In this document: positions 8,993 to 17,254 of the stretch, piece by piece
Position numbering within the stretch: position 1 is the first letter of the stretch
Layout of the letters: every line of letters starts with the position of its first letter
Origin: an uncultured Ulvibacter sp.
Lineage (GTDB): Bacteria; Bacteroidota; Bacteroidia; Flavobacteriales; Flavobacteriaceae
Direction of reading: 5' to 3'
Assembly: GCA_938041335.1 (NCBI GenBank)
Contig: CALIAF010000026.1
Location: 1 to 64,000, forward strand
Length of the DNA stretch: 64,000 nt
The notes under the pieces: model-generated
Told to the model about the DNA's origin: nothing
Databases searched by the model: none
The model's input: the letters and a program-made list of their open reading frames with translations, nothing else
Made by a program: the position numbers and the translations under genes

Positions 8993-10093
8993 CTATTTTT
9001 GATAATCGTCATTTTTTGAAAAATACTCTTCATTAGAAACCGCCTCATCGCTAACAGAAATACTTGCTGTTTTAAACCATACCTCAGCATAATTACCATC
9101 TGCATATTGTTTTTTAATATCACCTCCATGTGTTTCTGCTCCAGCACACCAGACCATATTGCTTTCTGGAGACTTCCCGTTTGTTTGATTATAAGATCCC
9201 ATCTTAAAAAAGCAACCTTCGCCAGCATACCCATCTTCGCGCTCTAAACCATCTTGACCAATGGGCACAAATAATTTTTCTACTTGCGCTGGTCTATCTG
9301 CAGCTGTCGCATATTCAGATTCAACTAAGTTTTTTGTAAATGATTTTGATTCGTGGCCCTCGCTGGTAAATGAAACCGTCATAATGCCTTTTTTTACGTG
9401 TACCTCATAGCTAAATTCTTCTCCTAACTTAATTCCATTTTCAGGCTCTGCTGGTGCATTCTCTTTATCTGCCCCAACGACTGAAAAGTCATACCCCCAA
9501 ACAGGTAACGAATAATCCCATCTACCTGCATTATCATCTCCGGCAGTATTAATTTCATAATTCCAGAAAACAGAACCCTTTTCATGTCCTGGAAATTTCT
9601 TGTAAAATATTTTTAACGGCTCATTCTCGTGCCCATCTGCACTATGAATTTGTCCAACTACAACGGAGTATGAAGCTGCAACGCGGGCATCACCTGTAGC
9701 AGATACATTCATCACTTTGAGCGTCGCATTCATTTTGTCATTAGCTTTATTAGGAAAGAATTTTTTCTTTTGAGCTAGTTCTGTCCTTGTGTTATTAGAA
9801 GAACCGTGTGTACTACCGTTATTTGGCGTTTTATAAACTACCCAATCTGTTTTCTCTTCATTTGTTGTGTAAAAGAAATCATCATTCTCCATATTATTAG
9901 CGACTCCAGCATTAGAGCCGTCACCTAAAATCAAATTCCAATGATGGTAAAAGGGAATAACATCGCTCGGGTATGTTATTTTTTGAGTTTCGTTTTCGGT
10001 ATTTTCTTTAACGGTGTTGTTGCAGCTACTGAACGCCAGCAAGGCGCCAATAAATACCAATGTTGTTGCTATTGTGATAGTTTTTTTAGACAT
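8993..10093 (-). CDS. PL7 alginate lyase lipoprotein (second copy)
   Basis: The 366-residue protein has a lipoprotein signal peptide (FSSC, Cys about 24) and one alginate_lyase2 (PL7) jelly-roll domain from about residue 40 to the end. The three PL7 signature strands are present: NTRTELAQ, VVGQIHS and CFFKMGSYNQTNG, carrying the catalytic Arg, Gln, His and Tyr. PL7 enzymes cut alginate by beta-elimination, mostly endolytically; QIH in the second motif is usually linked to guluronate-containing blocks. It is probably anchored at the cell surface. It is a paralogue of the gene directly upstream (10120-11169), with near-identical stretches through the central strands. It has a short polar tail (SVSDEAVSNEEYFSKNDDYQK, cut here to its role) that the other copy lacks. 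Confidence 0.92.
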   Translation of the reverse strand: MSKKTITIATTLVFIGALLAFSSCNNTVKENTENETQKITYPSDVIPFYHHWNLILGDGSNAGVANNMENDDFFYTTNEEKTDWVVYKTPNNGSTHGSSNNTRTELAQKKKFFPNKANDKMNATLKVMNVSATGDARVAASYSVVVGQIHSADGHENEPLKIFYKKFPGHEKGSVFWNYEINTAGDDNAGRWDYSLPVWGYDFSVVGADKENAPAEPENGIKLGEEFSYEVHVKKGIMTVSFTSEGHESKSFTKNLVESEYATAADRPAQVEKLFVPIGQDGLEREDGYAGEGCFFKMGSYNQTNGKSPESNMVWCAGAETHGGDIKKQYADGNYAEVWFKTASISVSDEAVSNEEYFSKNDDYQK

Positions 10094-10119
10094 TTTTCTA
10101 TTGTTTTAATTAACTGTTT

Positions 10120-11169
10120 TTACTGATTTTTTGGTGCAGTTCCAGCTCCTACTGTAGCTTCTTTAAACCACACTTCTGTATAACTTCCGTTTTCATATTG
10201 TTTTGCAATATCTCCTCCATAGGTTTCAGCACCTGCACACCAGACCATATTAGTTGAAGGGTCTTTACCGTTAGTTTGATTATAGGCGCCTTGCTTAAAG
10301 TAATTTAATTCTCCTTTATATGCATCTGGGTTTTCTGTTCCATCCTGCCCTATTGGCACAAATAAATTTTTGGTTTGCTCGGGTATGTCGGCACGCGAAG
10401 TGTAATCTGATGCAATTAAATTTTTAGTAAATGTTTTTGTTTTATGACCTTCACTCATAAATGTGAGGTACATTATTCCTTTATAGACGTTTACTTCATA
10501 GCTAAATTCTTCTCCTAAGGCAATACCGTTTGTAGGCGCTGCAGGAAATTCATCAGGACTTGTCCCTATACCCGCCATGTCATAGCCCCAAACCGCCTCA
10601 GAGAAATCCCATCTGCCTGCATTATCATCACCGGCCGTATTAATTTCGTAATTCCAGAAAACAGAGCCTTTATCTTGACCGGGGAATTTTTTATAAAATA
10701 TTTTTAAGGGTTCATTTTCATGTCCTTCCCCACTATGAATCTGTCCCACTACCACTGAGTATGAAGCCGCAACTCTAGCATCACCTGAAGTAGATACGTG
10801 TTGTACTTTTAAAGTAGCTGTTAATTTACCACCAGTTTCTGGCACCCATTCTTCTTTCTGATGCAATTCTGTTCTTGTGTTGCTTGAGTTTTTTGAAGTA
10901 GTTCCAGAATTTGGCGTCTTATAAACAACCCAGTCTGTTTTGCCGTCATTTTTAGTATAGAAAAAATCTTCTTGAGAATAACCAACTAAATTTTCGATAT
11001 TAGTTCCGTCTCCTAATAATATTTTCCATTGGTCCATAAATGGCAATACATCACTTGGAGCTTTAACTACTTTTTCGGTTTGCGTATTCCCTTCGGAAAT
11101 ACCCTCTTTCTTGTTTTTACATGCTAAAAGGGCTAAAAGAGCGAGGATTGTAAAGGCTGTTTTTTTCAT
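10120..11169 (-). CDS. PL7 alginate lyase lipoprotein (first copy)
   Basis: The 349-residue protein starts with a short lipoprotein signal (LLAC, Cys 17) and carries a PL7 alginate lyase domain. Motifs NTRTELHQ, VVGQIHSGEGHENEP and NYFKQGAYNQTNG hold the catalytic residues. It is a close tandem paralogue of the following gene, 26 bp away; the middle of the proteins (RVAASYSVVVGQIHS and FYKKFPG to NTAGDDNAGRWD) is nearly identical, so the pair arose by duplication. The N-terminal linkers and surface loops differ more, which suggests diverging subsite preference rather than simple dosage. It lies 10 bp after the PL6 lyase gene and is surely in the same transcript. Confidence 0.93.
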   Translation of the reverse strand: MKKTAFTILALLALLACKNKKEGISEGNTQTEKVVKAPSDVLPFMDQWKILLGDGTNIENLVGYSQEDFFYTKNDGKTDWVVYKTPNSGTTSKNSSNTRTELHQKEEWVPETGGKLTATLKVQHVSTSGDARVAASYSVVVGQIHSGEGHENEPLKIFYKKFPGQDKGSVFWNYEINTAGDDNAGRWDFSEAVWGYDMAGIGTSPDEFPAAPTNGIALGEEFSYEVNVYKGIMYLTFMSEGHKTKTFTKNLIASDYTSRADIPEQTKNLFVPIGQDGTENPDAYKGELNYFKQGAYNQTNGKDPSTNMVWCAGAETYGGDIAKQYENGSYTEVWFKEATVGAGTAPKNQ

Positions 11170-11179
11170 TTTAATTGTT

Positions 11180-13507
11180 TTAATACATTAACTTCAGTTT
11201 CAAATTTTCTTCGGTTGCAATCTTTCCAGAATTAGAAATTTGATTGTCTGATGCTACATTGTTTTTTGCTCCCCATAGCATAGAAACAAATACAACCGAA
11301 TTGTTATTAAATGTACTTTTAGTAATATTTACATTTACAATCCCTCTATGGTTTAACAAGGTTTTGTTTTTCTCTTTTGCACCACAATTAGTAAATGTAG
11401 AATTTGTAACTAAAAGGTTCCCACCTATAGTAGATTCATCATAACCGCCCCTGTAATAATCTATCACATTCTGTTTTACGTTTATAAATGTGCAATTTTC
11501 AATGGTTAAATACTCTGTGTTATAATCGCCTCTATCATTAGTTTCTTCAGATAACTCGATCCCGTTTTCACAATCTGAGATGGAGGTGTTTTTAAAAGTA
11601 ATCTCTTCTGAGAACGATTGTTTGTAAACTTTTAGCGCGTACTTAAAATCACTTATTTCTGCATTAGAAACAAATAGCCCAAAATGATTAAACATATTCT
11701 CTTTTAAACTCGCAAAAGCAAATTGCGTGTTTGTTCCTTTTAGTTTTATGTTATTAACCGTTAGTTTTCCATAAGGATGTAGTTGAAACAATGGAGAATT
11801 TTCTGCTCCAGTATATTTTAAAACGGTATTTGTTTTATCTTCTGATGTTATATGAAGCTCCTTATTAATTTTTAAGGGCTTGTCTATCAAATAATTACCT
11901 TTTTTTAGCACTATTATCGCTCCGTTCCCAACCTCCTTAATCTTGGTAATTAACTCTTCAGAACTAGATACAGTGTCTGTTGTGGGTGGCAAATCCAATT
12001 TTTCGTTAGAAAACCAATCTGCTCCATATTTAGATTTGTCAAGCAATTCTAAATTTATATTTTCTGCATGTGCAATGGCACCTATCTTATTAGACTTATC
12101 TCTAGCATTTCCGAATAAATCATGAGTAATAGAGTCAAAATCGAAGCCCTTATACACTTCTACATCATCAAAACCGGTGGTAGGCACAGAAAGATTTGTA
12201 CCAATATCTGTAAGCGATAATTCTTTAGTGATTAAACCGTGATCATTTGCAATGGTTACCCCATTATTATAAATAACATTACTTTTAAAAGTGATACCAT
12301 CTGCTTTATCGTGCTCTATAATTGGGTTTGCGTCACCTTCAGAATTATAAATAATATTATTTACAACTTCTGTTCTTAAGGGTCTTGCAGAGCGTATTTC
12401 AGACTTAGGTAAAACGTCTGCTTGTGCAATATTTGTACCTACCCCAAGCTGCCAAGGCGAATCTGAATCTACAAAAGTATTGTACGCAACCACCACATCT
12501 GTAACTTGATTGTATCTATTTAATGGCGATTTTGGGATACCATTCATAATTGCTATTGGGCTTCTAAAATTCTTTCCTTTAATTTTATAAAAAAGGTTAT
12601 TCGTAACCCAATGACCTGTGTTAATAATTCTGATACCACCATATTGCTCATTAACACCATCGCCAATAAAGTAGTTTCCATCTATAGTAACATAGTTTCC
12701 GTGCCGGGTAACTACAGAACCTTCGCTTTTATAGAAAACGTTGTTTTTAATGATATTGGAGTTTGTTTTGCTAGAGATAATCTCCACTTCGCCATTACAT
12801 GCTTCAAATAAGTTATTTGCAATGGTTGTATTGCTTGGCGACATAGAAGTAAAGCTACTCCCAAGCTGTATTGTTTCTCCTCTAGCGCCTCCCTTTCTGG
12901 GTCTTGGTCCAAAATGGTTATTTACAATTTGGTGGTAGTTTCTAATACTTTGGTTTCCTTTTAAATCGACTCTTACTGTTGGTCCTCCATTGGTTTTTCC
13001 TGCAAGATAACAATGGTCCATTGTATTGCGCTTTCCATAGAATTGTACCCAAAGATTATCTTGATCACGCTCCATATTATTAAAATCTAAAATCACACAA
13101 TTAGATACACTGCTATGATTTGCAACCTCACTTTCGCTTGTTCTAAAGGCGATTACGTTTTCTGACGGCGCATGTCCGTGTCTAAAAAATAAGCCCTCAA
13201 CTTTTAGATAATTTCCGCTCAAGGCTAGATTAGAAATCCCTTCAATAAATACTTTCCCCGGAGTTTCTGCCTTTAAGGTGATTGGGCTATTTTCTGTACC
13301 TTCTGCAGTAAATTTAATTTCAACATCTTTCCAAACTCCATTTGTCATCACAATATCATCTCCTGCTTTACTTTTGGCAATAGCTGTGTTGAGCTCATCA
13401 ATAGTAGATACACCTATAGAATTTCCTGTTCCCTCACTACAAGACACGAACAATAGCAGCATACATAAGACGGTGATTACTTTTTTTATGGTTGTTATAT
13501 ATTTCAT
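11180..13507 (-). CDS. PL6 alginate lyase lipoprotein (chondroitinase B-like fold)
   Basis: The 775-residue protein has a lipoprotein signal peptide (LLFVSC) and two right-handed parallel beta-helix regions (about 40-480 and 500-770), the layout of two-domain PL6 enzymes. The N-terminal helix has PL6 features: PRPRKGGARGETIQLGSS, NGEVEIISSKTNSN (catalytic Lys) and VVTRHGN (catalytic Arg). PL6 lyases act on mannuronate-guluronate or polyguluronate blocks, and some release mainly di- and trimers. The frame opens earlier at a TTG (13531), but ATG 13507 directly precedes the signal peptide and is preferred. It complements the two PL7 lyases downstream. Confidence 0.92.
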   Translation of the reverse strand: MKYITTIKKVITVLCMLLLFVSCSEGTGNSIGVSTIDELNTAIAKSKAGDDIVMTNGVWKDVEIKFTAEGTENSPITLKAETPGKVFIEGISNLALSGNYLKVEGLFFRHGHAPSENVIAFRTSESEVANHSSVSNCVILDFNNMERDQDNLWVQFYGKRNTMDHCYLAGKTNGGPTVRVDLKGNQSIRNYHQIVNNHFGPRPRKGGARGETIQLGSSFTSMSPSNTTIANNLFEACNGEVEIISSKTNSNIIKNNVFYKSEGSVVTRHGNYVTIDGNYFIGDGVNEQYGGIRIINTGHWVTNNLFYKIKGKNFRSPIAIMNGIPKSPLNRYNQVTDVVVAYNTFVDSDSPWQLGVGTNIAQADVLPKSEIRSARPLRTEVVNNIIYNSEGDANPIIEHDKADGITFKSNVIYNNGVTIANDHGLITKELSLTDIGTNLSVPTTGFDDVEVYKGFDFDSITHDLFGNARDKSNKIGAIAHAENINLELLDKSKYGADWFSNEKLDLPPTTDTVSSSEELITKIKEVGNGAIIVLKKGNYLIDKPLKINKELHITSEDKTNTVLKYTGAENSPLFQLHPYGKLTVNNIKLKGTNTQFAFASLKENMFNHFGLFVSNAEISDFKYALKVYKQSFSEEITFKNTSISDCENGIELSEETNDRGDYNTEYLTIENCTFINVKQNVIDYYRGGYDESTIGGNLLVTNSTFTNCGAKEKNKTLLNHRGIVNVNITKSTFNNNSVVFVSMLWGAKNNVASDNQISNSGKIATEENLKLKLMY

Positions 13508-13566
13508 TCTTAAATTTAAAAACTGTTTCAAATTAATATTATTTCCGAAGAAAAAAAATGCTTCTA

Positions 13567-14841
13567 TTAAAAGTACTCCGTTAAGGCTATGATACCATTA
13601 TAAGAAATCACACAGGCAAAAAACAGCGCAGCAAACAATCCAATATTTATGGAAATCCCGGTTTTATAGCCTTTCATTACTTTTTTGTTATTGACTAATA
13701 ATATGATCCCGAGGATCACAAGAGGCAATACAAAGACATTAAAAACCTGCGACAAAATCTGCATCTGTATTGGGTTTGACCCAAAAATTGGAACGATTAA
13801 AGCAACCAAGCATGCTATAAAAGTGACAACTCTAAACTGCTTCGAGTTTGTGTCTAATTTTCCAGACTGATAATCTGCGAGTAATAAAGGAGCAATCAAT
13901 AAACAAGGAAAAATGGATGATAACCCTGCGCTTAATGTCCCGAAAAAGAAAATGGAAACCGCAAACCTACCAGCAACTGGTTCTAGCGTGTTTGCCATAT
14001 CTAATACTTTAGTCACAGGATTTCCTTGATGAAATAATGCACCACAGGCTACCGCCATTATCGCAGCACTTATAATAAAAACCAATGTTGCCGCGATTAT
14101 AGAATCATTTTTTTGTTGTTTTAGGTTCGCAATTGTCCATCCTTTACCTCTTACAAAAAGCGGACGTGATAAAAAGGTAGCTGCTGCCATAGTAGTTCCT
14201 ACAAAGGCTGCGACCATCATCTTACCGCCAGGGACATCTGGTATTGATGGGATTAACCCGCCGATAACATCTGTCGAGAGTGGGTATACAAAGAATAATG
14301 AGATGATAAAAGAAAGTCCCATTATGGCAACAAAAATGACTAATATCTTCTCAAAAAACGTGTATTTACCAACCAGCATTAAAGAGTAGAAAATGGCAAT
14401 AATTAAAATGGCTATTCCGAGTACAACCTCATATTTATTATCTGCAAGTTGTGGGTAACTTTGAGCGATTAATTCGTAAATTATATTTGAAGAAATGCCT
14501 AATATTCCCATTAAAGAGTTCCATTGTCCAAAGACAATCCCGACAATAATAAGAATTGCTAAAATCTTACCATATTTAAGGTGTTTTTTAAAGCCATAAA
14601 GCGCCGTTTCTCCAGTAATTAAAGCATAATTACCATAAGTAAACATTAAGACCCCAGAGAAAATACAGCTTAATAATAACACCCACAACAACTGCATCCC
14701 GTAGGTACTACCAGCAACAATCATTGAGGTTACACTTCCTGTTCCTATGGTATATCCTATGGCAAAAATACCCGGACCAAACCCTAGTATGAGTGCTAAA
14801 AATTTTTTGACCAATGATTTCTTAGGCTGTGTTGCTTCCAT
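13567..14841 (-). CDS. NRAMP-like membrane transporter lacking canonical metal-binding motifs
   Basis: The 424-residue protein has about 11 hydrophobic segments and aligns in outline with the NRAMP (SLC11) family, starting with LALILGFGPGIFAIGYTIGTGS. In true metal transporters the first helix carries Asp-Pro-Gly-Asn and the sixth Met-Pro-His. Here the first is GYTIGTGS and the region expected for the sixth reads GTTMAAATFLSRPLF, so the residues that coordinate Mn or Fe are absent. It lies between the gluconokinase/6PGDH fusion and the alginate lyases, 24 bp after the former, under the alginate-type operator. I therefore doubt a manganese role and suggest a sugar-acid or other organic substrate; this is inference. 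Motif positions were assigned by eye. Confidence 0.8.
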   Translation of the reverse strand: MEATQPKKSLVKKFLALILGFGPGIFAIGYTIGTGSVTSMIVAGSTYGMQLLWVLLLSCIFSGVLMFTYGNYALITGETALYGFKKHLKYGKILAILIIVGIVFGQWNSLMGILGISSNIIYELIAQSYPQLADNKYEVVLGIAILIIAIFYSLMLVGKYTFFEKILVIFVAIMGLSFIISLFFVYPLSTDVIGGLIPSIPDVPGGKMMVAAFVGTTMAAATFLSRPLFVRGKGWTIANLKQQKNDSIIAATLVFIISAAIMAVACGALFHQGNPVTKVLDMANTLEPVAGRFAVSIFFFGTLSAGLSSIFPCLLIAPLLLADYQSGKLDTNSKQFRVVTFIACLVALIVPIFGSNPIQMQILSQVFNVFVLPLVILGIILLVNNKKVMKGYKTGISINIGLFAALFFACVISYNGIIALTEYF

Positions 14842-14864
14842 AATATGGCTTTATTTTTAAATTG

Positions 14865-16796
14865 TTAGTTCCAGTTTGTGTGATAATTTTTTCCAGAATC
14901 ATCATCTATTCTTTTGTAGGTATGTGCTCCAAAATAATCTCTTTGTGCTTGAATAATATTTGCTGATGAGTTTGCTCTGGTAATTCCGTTGAAAAATTGA
15001 ACAGATTCACTTAAGCAAGGCACAGCTATTTCATTCGCTATACTTTGAGCAACTACTATTTTTATTGCTGGTTTATATTGATTAATCAACGCTCTAAAGT
15101 GTTGATTAATCAATATATTATTTGTGTTTGACAACACAGGCACCAGCTCTTCCATTAAAGTAGATTTGATAATGCACCCGTTTGTCCAGATTCTAGCAAT
15201 CTCGCTAAGGTTTAAATCCCAAGAAAACGAAATTGACGCTGCGTCCAAAAGCTTAAAACCTTGGTAATGATTGATGATTCTCGCAAATTGATAAGCATCA
15301 CGTATTTCATCAAGATCAATGTCCGTTATTATTTTTTTGGTCTTGCTGAAATTTTCACTATGAACTATTCGCTCTTCTTTATTAAACGATGTGTAGCGTG
15401 CAAATAGGGCAGCAGCGATTAGCGTGCTTGGCACACCTAATTGTGCAGATGCAATTGTTGTCCAATTTCCAGTTCCTTTATTACCCGCCTTATCCAAGAT
15501 CTTTTTGAGCAACCAATCTTCGCCTTCTTTCTTTCTAAAAATATTAATAGTGATTTCTAATAAATAGCTATTAGTCGTATCTTTCCATGACTCCAAAGTG
15601 TTGGCTATTTCATTTTGATTCTGGCCTTGTGCTGCTAAAATGCTGCCTATTTCTGCAAGCAATTGCATTTCTACATACTCAATGCCATTATGTACCATTT
15701 TAACAAAATGTCCACTACCTTCTGGACCAATATAAGTACAACAAGGCAAGTTGTTTTGATCTTTTGCTGCTACTGCCCCTAAAAATGATTCAATGTTTTT
15801 ATACCCTTCTTTTGAACCACTTGGCATTATTGAAGGGCCCGTTAAAGCACCGTTTTCTCCACCAGAAACGCCCGCCCCTATAAAATGAATGTTCTTAGTT
15901 TTTAAATATTCGACCCGCTCATTTGTTTTTACATAGTTAGAGTTCCCTCCATCGATTAGAATATCGTTTTTAGACAAATGCGGTAGTAAATTTTCAATAA
16001 CAAGATCTACTGTATTACCTGCATTGACCATAAGCATAATTTTTCTTGGTCTTTGTAATGAATCTACAAAAGCTGCAATATCATCAAAAGGAACTGCATG
16101 GGATAACTCAGGATGTCCGGCTTTAAAGTCTTGGGCAATATTTTCTTCTACGCCTTCTACATGTCTATTAAACATTGAAATTTTAAATCCATTTCTGGAT
16201 AAATTTCTACATAAACTCTTTCCCATTACCCCTAGACCAAAGAGCCCAAATTGAGATTTAATACCCATTTCACTCTTTATCGTTTGCACTATTTCTTCTG
16301 GTGTTAAATTCACGTTTATTTGTAATGCGTTTATAGGATCTTCTAGAATATCAAATTGTGATTGCAATAATTCTGAAGACATAAAATGATCTGATCTGCT
16401 ATTTATTCTTTCAAAAATTTGGTCAAATGAGCCGAATAAATGCACCCAATTTACATTACGTTCCATACCGGATTGCAAAATCTCGCGGTACTTCTGTTTT
16501 AAAGCCGAACACGCTATTATAAAACTATTATGTGCTAATTTTTTACTCGCAAATTTGTTTATGGCAATTAACCAACCTTCTCTATCTTCATCATTTAAAG
16601 GCTGTCCACTAGACATTTTAGCAATATTCTCTTCTGAATGAAAATCGTCTCCGTCGAAATATGGGATAGAAAGTTCATCTGACAGCAACTGTCCAACTGT
16701 AGATTTTCCTACTCCCGAAACGCCAATTATAAAGATTACTTGGTTCAATGGTTTCTTTTTTTGGTAATGAATAGCCTCTTTAAAATTGAGATTCAT
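14865..16796 (-). CDS. gntK-gnd: Bifunctional gluconokinase / 6-phosphogluconate dehydrogenase fusion
   Basis: The 643-residue protein joins two complete enzymes. Residues about 18-175 form a GntK-type gluconokinase: P-loop GVSGVGKST, then DGDDFHSEENIAKMSSGQPL and CSALKQKYR. Residues about 178-643 form a long-type decarboxylating 6-phosphogluconate dehydrogenase: GLGVMG cofactor loop, GAGVSGGENGALTGPSIMPS, GSGHFVKMVHNGIEY with the catalytic Lys, GNKGTGNWT, and the terminal RDYFGAHTYKRID and HTNW. All key residues are present in both halves, so gluconate could go straight to ribulose 5-phosphate with CO2 and NAD(P)H release. It is the first gene of the alginate operon and its promoter has the same operator decamers as susC. 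NADPH for the reductases is one possible reason for its presence. Confidence 0.93.
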   Translation of the reverse strand: MNLNFKEAIHYQKKKPLNQVIFIIGVSGVGKSTVGQLLSDELSIPYFDGDDFHSEENIAKMSSGQPLNDEDREGWLIAINKFASKKLAHNSFIIACSALKQKYREILQSGMERNVNWVHLFGSFDQIFERINSRSDHFMSSELLQSQFDILEDPINALQINVNLTPEEIVQTIKSEMGIKSQFGLFGLGVMGKSLCRNLSRNGFKISMFNRHVEGVEENIAQDFKAGHPELSHAVPFDDIAAFVDSLQRPRKIMLMVNAGNTVDLVIENLLPHLSKNDILIDGGNSNYVKTNERVEYLKTKNIHFIGAGVSGGENGALTGPSIMPSGSKEGYKNIESFLGAVAAKDQNNLPCCTYIGPEGSGHFVKMVHNGIEYVEMQLLAEIGSILAAQGQNQNEIANTLESWKDTTNSYLLEITINIFRKKEGEDWLLKKILDKAGNKGTGNWTTIASAQLGVPSTLIAAALFARYTSFNKEERIVHSENFSKTKKIITDIDLDEIRDAYQFARIINHYQGFKLLDAASISFSWDLNLSEIARIWTNGCIIKSTLMEELVPVLSNTNNILINQHFRALINQYKPAIKIVVAQSIANEIAVPCLSESVQFFNGITRANSSANIIQAQRDYFGAHTYKRIDDDSGKNYHTNWN

Positions 16797-16825
16797 CTTT
16801 AAACCATTTTGATGTTTTTATAAAT

Positions 16826-16876
16826 TGGTTTACCAGATTGGTTTACCAAATATATGTATATTAACCGAAGGCACAA
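16826..16876 (-). promoter_or_regulatory. gntK-gnd promoter with two phased operator decamers
   Basis: On the minus strand TTG (16876-16874), 19 bp, then TATATTTG (16854-16847) form a Bacteroidota promoter 50 bp before the ATG. TGGTTTACCA occurs at 16826-16835 and again at 16839-16848, 13 bp apart. The upstream copy overlaps the -7 element by two bases, exactly as at susC. The two promoters are 9 kb apart and share no other sequence, so the match in decamer, phase and position points to one regulator controlling both transcripts. Confidence 0.87.
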
Positions 16877-17200
16877 GCTTTTAAACAAATTCTTTGTTAG
16901 TCACTAGGTTTAAACCCTTAAAATAATGGTATTACTACTGGGTCGTCTTATTAATGAAAACAAGCTCTGTGAAGCTTGAAACGTTGTTCTTTTTGAAGTT
17001 AGGCTAAAGGGTTCCATACAATAAGAAACTCCTTTCAGTCTATGCTAAAAAGAGTAAGTTTCTATATGTCTTAAACAACCTGCAAAGATTAGCCCTGAGT
17101 AATAAAGCGTAAGTGATCAAATGATTTTCCACTACCGTAATTGGGACATCTGCAGTGTAAACAAACTCGAAAGACATAAAACGCTTTATAGGGTTCATGA
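16877..17200. other. Intergenic region with a degenerate second hairpin
   Basis: This is most of the 458-bp gap between the alginate operon and the CotH gene, the only gap over 300 bp. I find no supported gene; a 60-codon frame on the minus strand has no family features. AAACTCCTTTCAGT at 17026-17039 repeats at 17203-17216, each preceded by GGGTTC. On the minus strand the first copy (17028-17055) can also fold into an 11-bp stem with two G-U pairs, so it looks like a decayed duplicate of the terminator at 17205-17232. Confidence 0.5.
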
Positions 17201-17232
17201 AAAAACTCCTTTCAGTTTGCACTGAAAGGAGT
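17201..17232 (-). terminator. Intrinsic terminator of the CotH cluster
   Basis: ACTCCTTTCAGT and ACTGAAAGGAGT form a perfect 12-bp stem around the 4-nt loop TTGC, 22 bp after the CotH gene stop at 17255. On the minus strand it is followed by TTTTT. It closes the CotH1 transcript before the alginate operon. Confidence 0.9.
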
Positions 17233-17254
17233 CTGAATAAATTAAATACATCTG

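Noticed and set aside
8992-9234. N-terminal extension of the SDR reductase frame
   Set aside because: These 80-odd codons overlap the PL7 gene and have no SDR similarity; ATG 8991 starts the real protein.
17040-17222. 60-codon frame in the gap after the CotH cluster
   Set aside because: It begins in the terminator hairpin and has no conserved features.
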